Shown here piece after piece: positions 1 through 11,675 of a stretch of DNA of 64,000 nt. The stretch's first letter is position 1; each line of letters starts with the position of its first letter. Below the pieces are notes generated by a model. That model was not told where the DNA came from. It saw nothing but the letters and a program-made list of their open reading frames with translations, and searched no databases. Both the position numbers and the translations under genes were made by a program. The DNA comes from Anisakis pegreffii (taxonomy: Eukaryota; Nematoda; Chromadorea; Rhabditida; Anisakidae), in assembly GCA_035041965.1 (NCBI GenBank), contig JAPYMA010001094.1:1-64000 (forward strand). The letters run 5' to 3'.

Positions 1-335
1 AAATATAGATTTCAATAGGTAGTGAGCATGAAAATTACTCAAATCTATTAATATAACGACTGTTGAACTGAAGCAGTTTGACAGGGAATTTGTGAAGTTT
101 CACAAATCAAATCATAAATTTTTATTTTGGTCAAAAGCATCGTTCCCTCTTCATGGTCTGTTATGTGATCGAAGTCGATCGTAATAGACGAGTTCGGAGA
201 TAAGCAAATTCTGATCATCTTTGATGCAGTAATGAGTGATTGGATGTGTTGACAAATTGAATTCTAAAGTTTTCTAACCATAGACATTGGAATTAAGCAA
301 CGATTCATAATGAATGTATCTATTCATAATTTCAG

Positions 336-838
336 GCGTCAATTTCAATCATTCGATATCATCATAAACAAAAATCTCACGATTCGGATGGCCAACGTAA
401 ATTACAACGGTTGATATCGGCAATAGCTTATATGATACCACCGAATCTCGCTATGGCACCTAATTTCTGTTGGTCATCTGATAAAATTCATCAGCAATTT
501 GAAGAAACAATTTCAACGGATGAGTTGAAATCAGAGATATGCCCATTGAACACTTCTAGCGATCTGTTCTGTTCTGTTTTAATCTGGAATAAGATAGCTT
601 GTCTCGACCAAAGACATCCCTAATTGAGTGAGTTTTTCAGCGCTTGCGGTACTCAATCTGATTCTTTTCATCGAACAAGCCGATAGAATGCCTGAATTTC
701 AAACATATGCCTGGCATTGGTCGGTAAGTAAATTTTGTGCCATTGCAGCTAAACGCTGAAACTTGCTTGTTTGCCTCAATCGTCTCGTTGAATCATGTCC
801 AGCCATTCAATCTGCTGCATCCTAGATGTCTTTGCTAA
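336..838 (+). CDS. Chemoreceptor-like 7TM protein, 3' exons only (partial at window edge)
   Basis: These are the last three exons of a second copy of the gene at 4555-6903: 336-468, 641-723 and 749-838 (TAA at 836-838). Exon lengths (133, 83 and 90 nt) and phases equal those of the complete copy. They encode the third intracellular loop, TM6 (around the motif AYMIPPNLAMAPNF) and the TM7 region. Upstream exons lie outside the window. One difference matters: the donor after the TM6 exon reads GTTGGT here but GTTTGT in the complete copy, so splicing may be weaker. The frame also stays open for another 50 codons beyond that donor. Whether this copy is functional cannot be judged. Confidence 0.55.
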
Positions 839-891
839 TTTTGGATTTTGTAATAACCGATGCACGTTTCGACGACCAAATTATGGAGTTA

Positions 892-960
892 CGGCTTACA
901 GCACCACTGACAGTACTATCAACACTGATCTGTTTACCACTTTATCGCCGTATCATTTGG
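892..960 (+). repeat. 69-bp TM7-like cassette, copy 1 of 4
   Basis: The same 69-bp text, with a few changes, occurs at 892-960, 1233-1301, 6957-7025 and 7327-7395, so it appears twice inside each segmental duplicate. It translates without stops to a hydrophobic stretch ending LPLYRRIIW, which looks like the end of a receptor TM7. It may be an alternative last exon of the receptor gene. Confidence 0.75.
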
Positions 961-1043
961 GAAAATGAGTCTCAGTATGGAATAGTTCCAGCTGAGAGAC
1001 TTCTGTGAACATCTCTCCGATGAAGGAATCCCACTACGAAGAA

Positions 1044-1205
1044 TCTTTACTGGCTCCCCAACCCCCCCCCCCACCTGCTTTGTTCCGGTCGTTCGGACTT
1101 TTCGGGAACGGAAATACCCCGAAAATGTGTTTTGATTGGAAGAACGTCGTAGAAAGAGACGGGGATCCCGAAATTCCCCGAACCCCGCACCAAACTACAC
1201 TAAAC
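1044..1205 (-). repeat. GC-rich dispersed repeat
   Basis: This C-run-containing block, rich in CCCCGAAA and GGGGATCCC words, stands out in AT-rich DNA. Related text is at 7112-7305 (same orientation), 15231-15400 (opposite orientation) and, more diverged, at 30826-31270. Shared words include GGTGCGGGG and ATTTTCGGGGTATT. No ends with target duplications could be defined. It is likely a short non-autonomous element family. Confidence 0.6.
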
Positions 1206-1232
1206 TGCTTGATATTTCAGTTTTTTGGCCAA

Positions 1233-1301
1233 CGGCTTACAGCACCACTGATAGTACTGTCAACACTGATCTGTTTACCACTTTATCGCCGTATTATTTG
1301 G
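1233..1301 (+). repeat. 69-bp TM7-like cassette, copy 2 of 4
   Basis: This is the second copy inside the left segmental duplicate. A strong acceptor (GATATTTCAG) lies just upstream, and the reading phase would allow use as an alternative terminal exon. Confidence 0.7.
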
Positions 1302-1983
1302 GCGATGCTCAGATGCAAGGAAACAAAAACGATCGAAGTAACGGCAGTGACCAAATTCTCGTCTACTGCCAAAACGAAATGATTGATTCGTCTCATCGCC
1401 GTCTCCGTACTGAAGTCGACTCGAACGCGTGATTCCGTTCACAAATCTCCAGTTAATCCACCGAAATAAAGTTGACGTGATTGAACGCTTTTAACTTTCC
1501 CATTCTTTCGGAACATCGTGAAAACTTTCTCAATGTTTTGGTTCGATTGGATTCGTTATTGGATTCGAATATAAAGTGAAATGCCTGTCAACACAAGATA
1601 ACACAAAGGAACTGATCGTGAGAGGGAGGTCATTTTGCATCATCATGCAACGGTGCGTGACTTCTATGGGCAACATTCATAAGTTGTAGTTGAATTTAAG
1701 ATGTATACGATGTAAATTTCGTGAATTGAGTGATTTCCCTTTTCAAGAAATACGGTTTGGGAAGAAAATATTGCATAGTAATTTCATGCGTACTTTAATT
1801 AAAAGAGGAAAGTAAAAGGAGAATTGAATAGAAAGAAAATGACTTGAAAATCATTAAATGATTCCATAAACAACAAAACTTTTCAGCAATTCGCTGAACT
1901 TACATTCTCAAAGGTATTCCACTTTCTAGGAATAACAATAATCGTCAGTGACTGTCCACACACTACAACGACATGCTCAGATG

Positions 1984-2245
1984 AATTTTAATTACTATTG
2001 AACATCTGTTAATTCTGTAATTAAATATTTTTATGTTACTATTAAGTAATTAGAATTGACATGTTGATCGATCACCTATTATTTCTGTTCAAGGTTGTTT
2101 ATTATTTTAGCTTGAATCATCTCGAATTTTTATCAATTTCATCAATCGTTCTCAGTTAATTGCTATTTGGATTTAATTATTATCTATTATTATCTCGTTC
2201 TTTGGATTTAATTAGTATCTCACTATACTATATTGTTGTCAGGCA
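1984..2245 (+). repeat. Inserted dispersed repeat, also at 3119-3288
   Basis: This block is missing from the matching place in the right segmental copy (about 8092), so it was inserted in, or lost from, only one copy. Much of it (about 2036-2243) matches 3119-3288 in direct orientation, including a shared run around GATATGTTGATCGATCACC. It is AT-rich and has no coding potential. Confidence 0.7.
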
Positions 2246-3118
2246 GAACTCTCCGAAGTTGTTAATTACAATAATCGCTGAAAGTAGGTAACACATCATC
2301 CACCAAACTATCATTATACTTTCCATTAATATCACTAAATATCACTATCACTATAATTTTTTCGAAGTGCGCTCATCACGAGAAGGCGATAATGTTTTGA
2401 TAACGCCTCGTCATATTGTATTTACATATCAAGCGTCTCCTTTCACATCGAGAACGAAAGTAAAGAAAGCATCTCATAGCATTGCCACGGAACCTATTTG
2501 AAACCAAATAGTCTGTTAAGGTCAGGCGGAATGCTAGAGCTGTACATATATCAACAGTTAAGGCATGATTGAGTACTCAACTTATAAACATTTTTGGAAA
2601 AGCATGACGGTATGTTCGAATTTAGTGTGTATAGTGTTACCGTATATTTGCATACCTTAAATGCTGGAAGAAATATGCACGTTCAATTGCACATGAACGG
2701 ATAGCGGAATATAGCGGAAATGCAATAGCACGACGAAGCGCTATCGTTCGTGAAAAAAAATAGCTCGCTGAAGTGCTATCCAACGACAACTGTAAGATGC
2801 CGCTATTTGAACGTGATAGGGTGCTATTCCTCATCTTTGGTATTCCCATTTGCTGACTCTTTAAATGCGATATCGAGCTAATTCGATATTTCCATTCAGA
2901 TAGATAGGTGCTTACTGCCGAATGAAAATATTTTCAAGCAATAATACAACGTGAAAGGCAGAGCGCTCTAGCATCGTGCTGAATTGTTGAAAGAAAGCAA
3001 ATAATAATAATAAATAAATAAATTGAATAAAAAATAGTAATTCAGGCACAATTCTTATACTACGGTAGATGATACACAATACCAGTCATAAGATACATGT
3101 GACAAGAAATCTTTAATT

Positions 3119-3288
3119 TACTATTATGTAATTAGAATTGATATGTTGATCGATCACCTATTATTTCTGTTCAAGGTTGTTTATTATTTTTGATTGAATC
3201 ATCTCGAATATTTATCAATTTGATCAATCGTTCTCGACTAATTGCTATTTGGATTTCATTATTATCTCACCATACTGTATCGTTGTTC
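3119..3288 (+). repeat. Second copy of the 2036-2243 repeat
   Basis: This is a direct repeat of the inserted block in the left segmental copy, with about one change every ten bases. It ends shortly before the candidate exon at 3410. Confidence 0.7.
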
Positions 3289-3409
3289 AGTCATAAAGAT
3301 TTTCATTGAGAAGTTTAAACTTTTACGCATTCCGCAAACCAATCACAACATTCACCAACTGATATTGAGTTGTTTCCTGTTTGGTCAATCGTTTTTTTCT
3401 TCAGTGAGA

Positions 3410-4351
3410 ATGAAATCATCGAAATCAGTTTCATTAACCTCAGAAATCATTCCGCTCTCTGATAAGGTGAGAATGGTTATATGACTGCTATTTGATTTGG
3501 TTGTCATACACTGAAATTTTGATTTGCTAAATAGTTTTGTTTAGTTACATTCTCCAACTATGTCAGATTATCAACAACAAACAGTTCTTGAGTTTAGTTC
3601 AAATATGAAATCGGGATATGACAGCTCGAATGTGTCTTCCTTTCAGAGATAGGGAGGGTGTGGGGGCTTTTTCTTGAATATCATTGAACAGTCAAATTGG
3701 GACAGGAGAAACAAGTAGAACTTCACTTTCATTCCGTACCTGCTCTCTGACTGATCTTCCACCACCGCGCTTCGAACATCCTGAACAATTGGAAAAACGT
3801 TTGATGCAACTTCTTAGAGGCTGCATCAAAATGTGATACTACTGAGAATATAAGTTCAGAATGAGTTGCTGAAAAGTTTTGTTGCTTACAGAATCATATG
3901 ATACTTTTTTAGTCTTTTCTTGTAAATGATCGTAATGAGTACAAAAATTTCTATGGCACAGTTCATTCGCTTATTTGTTTCCGATGTAAAGGTCGTCTAA
4001 ACTTTTCAAGTTCGCTTACCAAACATATTATTAAAGTCAGTCTGCATGGAATGTGTTCGTGCAACCGTTATTCACTCGTTTCATTATTCTGTTGCCGTGA
4101 TTAACTATCGTCATATACCGTTTTGTTGATTTGTTCACGTTCGAAGTGAGTACGAAATCAACTTATAATGCTTTGTTATGCGACAGAAATGCTTTGTCTT
4201 CATTACGCCTTCAAAAATACGAATTTCAACTGTCAGGTAATGCTACAATACATTGCAGCTTCCTCTGGAAACAGAACAAATTTCCGTTGCGTGTTTTAGT
4301 CTATCAACAGAGTCCACCGCGAAGGATCAGCTACTAGAAAACGCCCTTTAA
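3410..4351 (+). CDS. Candidate small gene with two exons, function unknown
   Basis: The first exon (3410-3466) begins MKSSKSVSLTSE, follows a TTCTTCAG acceptor and ends at a GATAAG|GTGAGA donor in phase 0. A candidate last exon (4259-4351, phase 0, after CATTGCAG) encodes 30 residues ending AKDQLLENAL. The two join in frame to 49 aa; further exons between them are possible. The model rests only on splice signals and codon appearance. A different frame across 4131-4337 is also open, so the second exon is uncertain. It lies 200 bp upstream of the receptor gene. Confidence 0.3.
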
Positions 4352-4554
4352 GGCAACTACAAAACATTTCAAGCAACCCGTCAACAAACACATCTAATCC
4401 TTATAATTAATAGAGCTTTTCGATGTTATTCAGCCGCTTCAGAATCATTTGAACCTTATAGCATACTACGTGGTCATTTGTCTGAATTGTGACAATCACA
4501 GTCTTCTCAATCTCAATTCGACACTATTATCGTCTTCATCCCGTTCGTTTATCT

Positions 4555-6903
4555 ATGGCTGATGAAATGGCCACAGCCCCGATATCTGTGTACATTGCAA
4601 ACTCAAGCACCTCACCTTCAGTGACAGAACCTCCATGTTCTTTTGCTAAAGACGGACTCAGATGTGGTAAGTTGAAAGTATTTTGATATAACGAATAATA
4701 GCTGATAATTAGATAATAGATACAAGTCGGATCATAGCAATTTGATACTTTTCGATCAAGATATTGCCGCGATCACGGTGATGTTGCTCTTAGCATCTAC
4801 GTATCACTAAGCAATCACTAGCAGCAACAGCCATTTTATCAATCAGTATCAACTCAAGGTCATATTATGATTAAAATTTTCACCGATCTTTATCTCAAAT
4901 TTGACTGATTTCGAATTTCGCCCTTGAAATGCGACAGTATAATCATCAAATGTGGAATTTCGAATTGTTTTAGTGAAGTGGAGTTGTCGCCAGGTTTACC
5001 TGCATAAATCTCATCTGACATTGAGACTCTCACTGGGACAAGCTTTTTCCACTGACCACAAGATTTTTGAATCCATGAGGTTTCATTGTTTGGAGGTGAA
5101 TGTGCGAGTTGATAAATGACAATTTCAGAGGCATATTTTGACTTTCCATATTCATGGTTTCGTGCTCCAAATGATATTGTGCAGTTGATGTGCCTGATCT
5201 TTGTGATGTTCATCTGCCTCAAGAAAGCACCGTTACGTGACTCAATCAATCTGTACGCCATCAATCTTTTCATACCGATGTTCATCAATGCCGTCGTTCT
5301 AATGCTCACCGAAATAATGTTCTTTCTGAAATTTTACGGAATCGTCTCACAAAGTCAAATGTAAGCTCTGATATTTCCTCATTGTGGCAATCTCAAACAA
5401 ATATCATCGGGCATTGTAACGCGTTGAATCATTTTTTCACAGGGATGCTGCTAACTATTCGGTGTCATTTTCACTGTGTACATTCTTCACATCGTTTCGC
5501 ATAATGTCTCCGATTCTTCTTCTATCAATTTACTTGGCCTTCTCACAACCGTTCATCTACAGTCGATTCTTCAGTTACGAGTAATCTTCGAAATTCTTTA
5601 ATGCAACTCACTTTTTCATGTGCATCAATACCGTCGAATCACTCTGTGAGCTCCTCAACTCTGAAGTATTATATCACATGCAGTTAGACGTTTTCGCATG
5701 TTTTTCATGGTGTATTCATCAGATTTTTCCCAATATCTTCGATAGATCCATCCTCGAAAAGGAGATTTCCCATGGGACTTCAAAATTTCGTAGGGAATTG
5801 TGATCGGTCATTAATCCGTCGCTATTTTGAAGAACTTTTCCGTACTGATCGGATGGTTCATCATATGATTCAACTCACTTCGGACAGTGTTCACTTTCAC
5901 TGTGTTATTTGCAGTTTATGGATGAAATACTTACTCGCTACGCAATTATTCACACTGATACTTTCCATTGTTGTAACTCTATTCAATCAAAATATAATCA
6001 CAGCATTCCAAGACGTTTTTTGCTTGGTAGCATTCTTCACCACGGTCACAATAACAATTTTGGTTTGTTCCTCCGTTTCCTTACAACTGAAATGTAGATT
6101 TCAATAGTTTATTGAGCTTGACGATTGTTGAACCGAAGTAGTTTCACAGGGAATTTGCAAAGTTCCACAAACCAAATCATGAATTTTTATTTTGGTCAAA
6201 AGCATCGTTCCCTCTTCATGGTCTGTTATGTGATCGAAGTCGATCGTAATAGACGAGGTCAGAGATAAGCAAATTCGGACCATCTTTGGTGCGGTAATGG
6301 GCGATTGGATGTGTTGACGAATTGAATTCTAAAGTTTTCTAACCATAGACATTGGAATTAAGCAACGATTCATAATGACTGTGTCTATTCATAATTTCAG
6401 GCGTCAATTTCAATCATTCGATATCATCATAAACACAATGTTCGCGATTCGGATGGTCAACGTAAATTACGACAGTTGATATCAGTCATCACTTATATGA
6501 TACCACCGAATCTCGCTATGGCACCTAATTTCGGTTTGTCATCTGATAAAATTCATCAGTAATTTGAAGAAACAATTTCAACGGATTAGTTGAAATCAGC
6601 GATATCCCCATTGAACACTTCTAGCGATCTGTTCTGTTCTGTTTTAATCTGGAATAAGATAGCTTGTCTCGACCAAAGACATCCCTAATTGAGTGGGTTT
6701 TTCAGCGCTTGCGGTACTCAATCTGACTCTTTTCATCGAACAAGCCGATAGAATGCCTGAATTTCAAACATATGCCTGGCATTGGTCGGTAAGTTAATTT
6801 TGTGCCATTGCAGCTAAACGCTGAAACTTGCTTGTTTGCCTCAATCGTCTCGTTGAATCATGTCCAGCCATTCAATCTGCTGCATCCTAGATGTCTTTGC
6901 TAA
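4555..6903 (+). CDS. Seven-transmembrane chemoreceptor-like GPCR (complete, 7 exons, 311 aa)
   Basis: The exons are 4555-4666, 5129-5360, 5443-5580, 5915-6062, 6401-6533, 6706-6788 and 6814-6903. All phases join without a stop, and 311 aa is the usual length for nematode receptors. The N-terminus carries a glycosylation site (NSS at 16). Hydrophobic segments lie at about residues 54-68, 77-104, 121-148, 163-184, 191-212, 233-262 and 286-304. The end of TM3 reads SIYLAFSQPF, at the place of a DRY motif. The third loop and TM6 (QRKLRQLIS...YMIPPN) recall nematode Str-type receptors. In-frame stops seen when reading past TM6 fall in the intron at 6534-6705. Introns use GTTTGT and GTAATC donors as well as GTAAGT. 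The last exon gives a weak TM7, and a better TM7 cassette lies downstream (6951-7073 or 7315-7473). The ligand is unknown. Confidence 0.65.
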
Positions 6904-6956
6904 TTTTGGATTTTGTAATAACCGATGCACGTTTCGACGACCATGTTATGGAGTTA

Positions 6957-7025
6957 CGGCTTACAGCACCACTGACAGTACTATCAACACTGATCTGTTT
7001 ACCACTTTATCGCCGTATCATTTGG
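6957..7025 (+). repeat. 69-bp TM7-like cassette, copy 3 of 4
   Basis: This is in the right segmental copy, 54 bp after the receptor stop codon. The open frame around it continues to a TGA near 7073. Confidence 0.75.
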
Positions 7026-7111
7026 GAAAATGAGTCTCAGTATGGAATAGTTCCAGCTGAGAGACTTCTGTGAACATCTCTCCGATGAAGGAATCCCACT
7101 ACGAGGAATCT

Positions 7112-7305
7112 TTACTGGCTCCCCACCCCCGCCCCCGCCCCCGCCCGCACCCCCAATCTCTCCCCTACCTGCTTTGTTCCGGTCGTTCGGACTTTTCGGG
7201 AACGGAAATACCCCGAAAATGTGTTGCGATTGTAAGAACGTCGTAGAAAGAGACGGGGATCCCGAAATTCCCCAAACCCCGCACCAAACTACACTAAACT
7301 GCTTG
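7112..7305 (-). repeat. GC-rich dispersed repeat
   Basis: This is the duplicate of 1044-1205. It has a longer C-rich run with repeated CCCCCGCCCCCGCCC-like units, which suggests slippage after the duplication. Confidence 0.6.
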
Positions 7306-7326
7306 ATATTTCAGTTTTTTGGCCAA

Positions 7327-7395
7327 CGGCTTACAGCACCACTGACAGTACTGTCAACACTGATCTGTTTACCACTTTATCGCCGTATTATTTGG
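7327..7395 (+). repeat. 69-bp TM7-like cassette, copy 4 of 4
   Basis: It follows a GATATTTCAG acceptor (about 7314) and is open in phase 0 to about 7473. This makes it the best placed of the four copies to act as an alternative final exon. Confidence 0.7.
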
Positions 7396-8239
7396 GCGAT
7401 GCTCAGATGCAAGGAAACAAAAACGATCGAAGTAACGGTGGTGACCAAATTCTCGTCTAATACCAAAATCTGATGATTGATTCGTCTCATCGCCGTCTCC
7501 GTACTGAAGTCGACTCGGACGCGTGTCGTCTCATTTGATTCGTCTCAAATCTCCAGTTAATCCACCGAAATAAAGTTGACGTGATTGAATGCTTTTAACT
7601 TTCCCATTCTTTCGGAACATCGTGAAAACTTTCTCAATGTTTTGATTCGATTGGATTCGTTATTGGATTCGAATATAAAGTGAAATGCCTGTCAACACAA
7701 GATAACACAAAGGAACTGATCGTGAGAGGGAGGTCATTTTGCATCATCATGCAACGGTGCGTGACTTCTATGGGCAACATTCATAAGTTGTAGTTGAATT
7801 TAAGATGTATACGATGTAAATTTCGTGAATTGAGTGATTTCCCTTTTCAAGAAATACGATTTGGAAAGAAATATTGCATAGTAATTTCATGCGTACTTTA
7901 ATTAAAAGAGGAAAGTAAAAGGAGAATTGAATAGAAAGAAAATGACTAGAAAATCATTAAATGATTCCATAAACAACAAAACTTTTCAGCAATTCGCTGA
8001 ACTTACATTCTCAAAGGTATTCCACTTTCTATGAATAACAGTAATCGTCAGTGACTGCCCACATATTACAACGCCATGTTCAAATGAAAATAAGAGTGTA
8101 GGCAGAACTCTCCAAAGTTGCTAATTACAACAATCGCAGAGACTAGGTAACATGTCATCCACCAAAACAACACTATAATTTGATAATTTTTCAAAGCACG
8201 TTCATCACGAGAAGGTAACAATTCTTTAATAATACGTTC

Positions 8240-10200
8240 ACAAAATTGAGCATTTCTGAATAAGGTAGCAGGATTGTACGGTCAAATTATATGTTTCTGG
8301 AAAGTTGAGAGTCTTTTTGATCTGGGACTATCAAAATAACTTCATGTTCGTTGGCACTTTTAACTTCACTGGATTTATCGAACTACAAAGCGCAAACCCG
8401 CAATCCTCATCTCCCGTTCGCAGAGGAAATGTCGCCCGAAACCGAGTGGCGTAGCAATGTCAGTGATACTCAAAGGCGTAGCCCGGAGGGTTTACATGAA
8501 GGCACGAACACTCGCTCCCGTTTTTTTTGCCGAATGGAAGAAGATGGTAGGAAAAGAGGAGAAAAGTGAGGGGAAAACAAACAGTACGGAATGAAGAAGA
8601 AAGACCAAAGCCATTTTTCAAACCTAGATCCTATTTGTGCCATCCCCCCTCCTCCCAACCCCATAGAAAATCTTGCCGACGCTCTCCTACATCGACAATA
8701 ACAATTGTGTAATCGAGTGAATTGAATCTTCTCTCTTCAAAAATGAAAAATTCTACTACAAGCCACTCTACAGTGCTGATATGCTTATAAGATTACATGA
8801 ATTCCTCACATGATTTGCTATGTTCATTTCATATTTCCTTTTGATGTTAAGATCTATCAACGATCTCAAATTTTTCACGATCTAGCTGCCATAGAATGAG
8901 CACATAAAATGTTTAGAGAACAAATTTTCCAGGCGCTTATCAAGCACGTTTACGTGAACGTTATCAGTATATTGTTCACTGATAAGCAATAGTTGCACAT
9001 GAAGTTGATTAGTATGTAACAAAGAAACGTTGCTAACAACAGAGTGATAGATGACGGAAGGTGTCATTAATTTTATCACTTGATATGGCATTCCTTAAGC
9101 TGTTATCTCGGCTCTTATACCAATGTGATGTCATTCAATATCACAGGCAAGCGTTTCTTCTCAAACATCGTTTCGTGTTCAATAAAGATACAGATACCTG
9201 TTCTCAGCCTTAATCCGAGAATTGCCTTTTGATCTAGATTCCGATTGCGATCTTCTGCTGCTGATGTGAGGAAAAGTCGCCTGCATCCGACCTGTGCTAA
9301 TAGTTCTGTGGATGGAAAAACTCTTCGATTAGACTATGATCTAGAATTGTTTGCAAATGCTCATCGCTGTTTATTTTGAAGCATTCTGATAGTGAGTGCA
9401 ACTTCTAGTATCTCCAGTATACTTCAGCGGCTACTGATTTAAATTTGGAACTATTTTTCAAACCATGACAAACCAAGAATTCGTCTTCGAGCAATGGTAG
9501 AGCAATGGTCTCATGGAGCAAAGAAAATCTCAAAATTTATCACCAATAATCACATTAGATCGCTGAACGGAAACTCTTTTGCTTGGATGGTCTTTTCGGT
9601 TGAAGTGCGACGATGAGAATTTGCACATGATGCGAGATTGAGTTCAAAACTTGCTCTAAACATAAAATATGACTATGTATAATGTGAATTGACAACATTG
9701 AATGTGAATGCGTTTCATCGTGTGTTTCCCCACTGATGACAACAACAGCAAACATTTATCGATTGTTACGGCTGAAAACTCAACGAAATGAGGAAATGAT
9801 GACAACAACTAGGCGGCGTTTCATCTAGAAATCGAGTGAAATCGATTGTCAGTCGTATTGCGCAGAAATATCAACGGGATATTTGGAGAGGAATTCGTCA
9901 CGGTTGTCGATTGACTGCCTTTCTTGGAATGTCACCCTAATGCGTTGCTTCAGATTCGATGCAATCTCAGTCAGAGTTGTTTTGATTGTTATTCTCAAAC
10001 GCACACTTCAATTGCTATTCGCTCTTATTGTTAGTGCAAACATAGAAAATAATGTTCGTGTAAAAATTATTGTATTTGGAGTCATTATTGTGGCGTTTGC
10101 AGTTCATTGAAACTTCCAATGAGTTTCAGTGATTAAGTTCATCTGCAATTTAGTTTCAGTTACACTACTGTTTTGTTTTAACTTCAAACATTTCAACGAT
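8240..10200. other. Stretch with no supported gene
   Basis: Only short unconvincing reading frames are seen. A GTGGCGTAG...GGCGTAGCCC segment near 8448-8485 and a polypyrimidine run near 8600-8660 look like remnants of dispersed elements. An AATAAA lies near 9180. Confidence 0.4.
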
Positions 10201-10229
10201 TCAGCATTTGGTTCAGTATCCCTCTTCAG

Positions 10230-11675
10230 TTCGAGGATTAAGTGTTCCTGAGTATGGTGCAGTCTCATCTGGAGACTTTGAAACGTTCGGATTGTGCGGC
10301 ATCATTATGAATACTATTGAGATGGAGTTTTTTATCCACCACTTCAACTGTATATATGTAAGGAAAATGTGTAAAGCATAGAAATTAATGTAAATATTTA
10401 ATTATTCGAGTAATGCTAACAGCCTGTCACAAGCACATGGCCGTCTCTCTCTGATGACAAAAAAAATCAACTCGCTCATTTCTCCGCTTTATGTTCATCG
10501 TTCATCGTTCGTGTCTGTCAACTGAGAATATTTGTCCAATGCAATAAACACTATCGAACACGAGTGTGATTGATAAGGAAGAATTGTTACATCCATTTTT
10601 TTCCTACATTATGCTCGATTATTACTTGTTTCATAGAGAGTGTATCCACTTCACTTCACTCCACTTCCTAGATTATTCGAAATCGTCACTCATTCAAGAC
10701 TAATCACTTCCCTTATTTTAGCAAAGCATTTCCGAATCGGACAAAAAAATGATGAAAATAACAGAGAGCAATGTTTGTTTGTGTGTATAATCGACTTTGA
10801 ATTCTTTCACCTATTAAACAACCGAACGTCGCTCGGTTTTCTAAATTGAGCTTGTGGAAAATAATAATCGAATCATTCAATTTTGTATTTTTTTTTCAAA
10901 TTTCAGTGCGCTCATTGCCGCTTTCAGTTGCTCTTGAGCATATTTGTTCACTGGGAATAGAGAGCGTCCGTCGTGCTCAACTCGACTCGGGTTTTCCACA
11001 GTTTCTGGTACTGAAAATTGGCCAACGTCTGACTAGGTAAGGTGAAAGGTACGGTGGCATGCCTTATTAGTTAAGCCTGTTTCGGTGAATATTAACTATT
11101 GGCCTCAATTTATCCGCTGTAAGCTGATCAGCTTCCGTGCTTTACTTCAAATGACATCCTATCGTTAATCACATACACTGTGCATTTCCCATCTTTGTCA
11201 TATGATCTCAATCATGTCAATTGTTTGACCCTAATCGGAAGTGCTCACTGGTGATGGTGCGCGAGTCTCTTTTGAAAATTTTTCGGTTTTTTGGTTGCTG
11301 TCGAAGTTCGGAATTGCGATAGTGAGTTCCACTGGACTGCGACTGCGACTGCGAGCAAACCAAATTCCAAGCGCTTATAGTTGAATTGCGCTCATTCACT
11401 ACTGAATATATAACATTCATAAAATAATCTAATCCTTCGGCACTCTCTGAAAGAGTAACAGTTGTTCAAGGTCTATTGACAACGTTGAATTCTTTTCTCT
11501 TTCCCCCAACATCAGTTGGGGCAATATATTCGCCATGCCATTATCGCTGTACTGAATTTGTTACACATATTTTCATGCGAATAAATGCATATTGCAATGG
11601 ACATACGCATTTAATCCTTTCAAATATATCTGTTTCAGAGTAATTCAAGCAGAAATTACGCTCAAACAATGGTGA
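10230..11675 (+). CDS. Candidate 3' exons of an unidentified gene running into MPC2
   Basis: Three exons have good codon appearance and splice signals. The first is 10230-10349 or 10357 (after CTCTTCAG), containing PEYGAVSSGDFETFG. The second is 10907-11036 (after TTTCAG, before GTAAGG), containing SVALEHICSLGIES. The third starts at 11639 (after TTTCAG) and reads on for 11 codons to TGA at 11673-11675. Choosing the GTATAT donor at 10350 makes all phases agree. The upstream part of the gene was not found and the product was not recognised. The last exon contains the MPC2 start codon in another frame, so this may instead be untranslated leader of MPC2 or part of a two-gene transcript. Confidence 0.35.

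Larger units (their letters stand above)
1..2400 (+). repeat. Segmental duplication, left copy
   Basis: This stretch matches about 6091-8230 in direct orientation over almost its whole length. It includes the receptor exons at 336-838, the GC-rich block near 1044-1205 and the non-coding tail up to the phrase around 2380. The copies differ by point changes and small indels. The left copy also holds an extra insertion of about 260 bp (about 1984-2245) that the right copy lacks. The window starts inside the unit, so its true left end is unknown. Confidence 0.9.
6091..8230 (+). repeat. Segmental duplication, right copy
   Basis: This is the counterpart of 1-2400. Its left limit falls inside the intron after the receptor's fourth exon (about 6091), so that intron start and the TM4-5 exon are the first unique sequence to the left. 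The unit contains receptor exons 5 to 7, two 69-bp cassettes, the GC-rich block and the non-coding tail. Confidence 0.9.

Noticed and set aside
6534..6705. In-frame stops in the right receptor copy taken as pseudogene evidence
   Set aside because: They lie in an intron between a GTTTGT donor and a TTTTTCAG acceptor, and the spliced frame is open.
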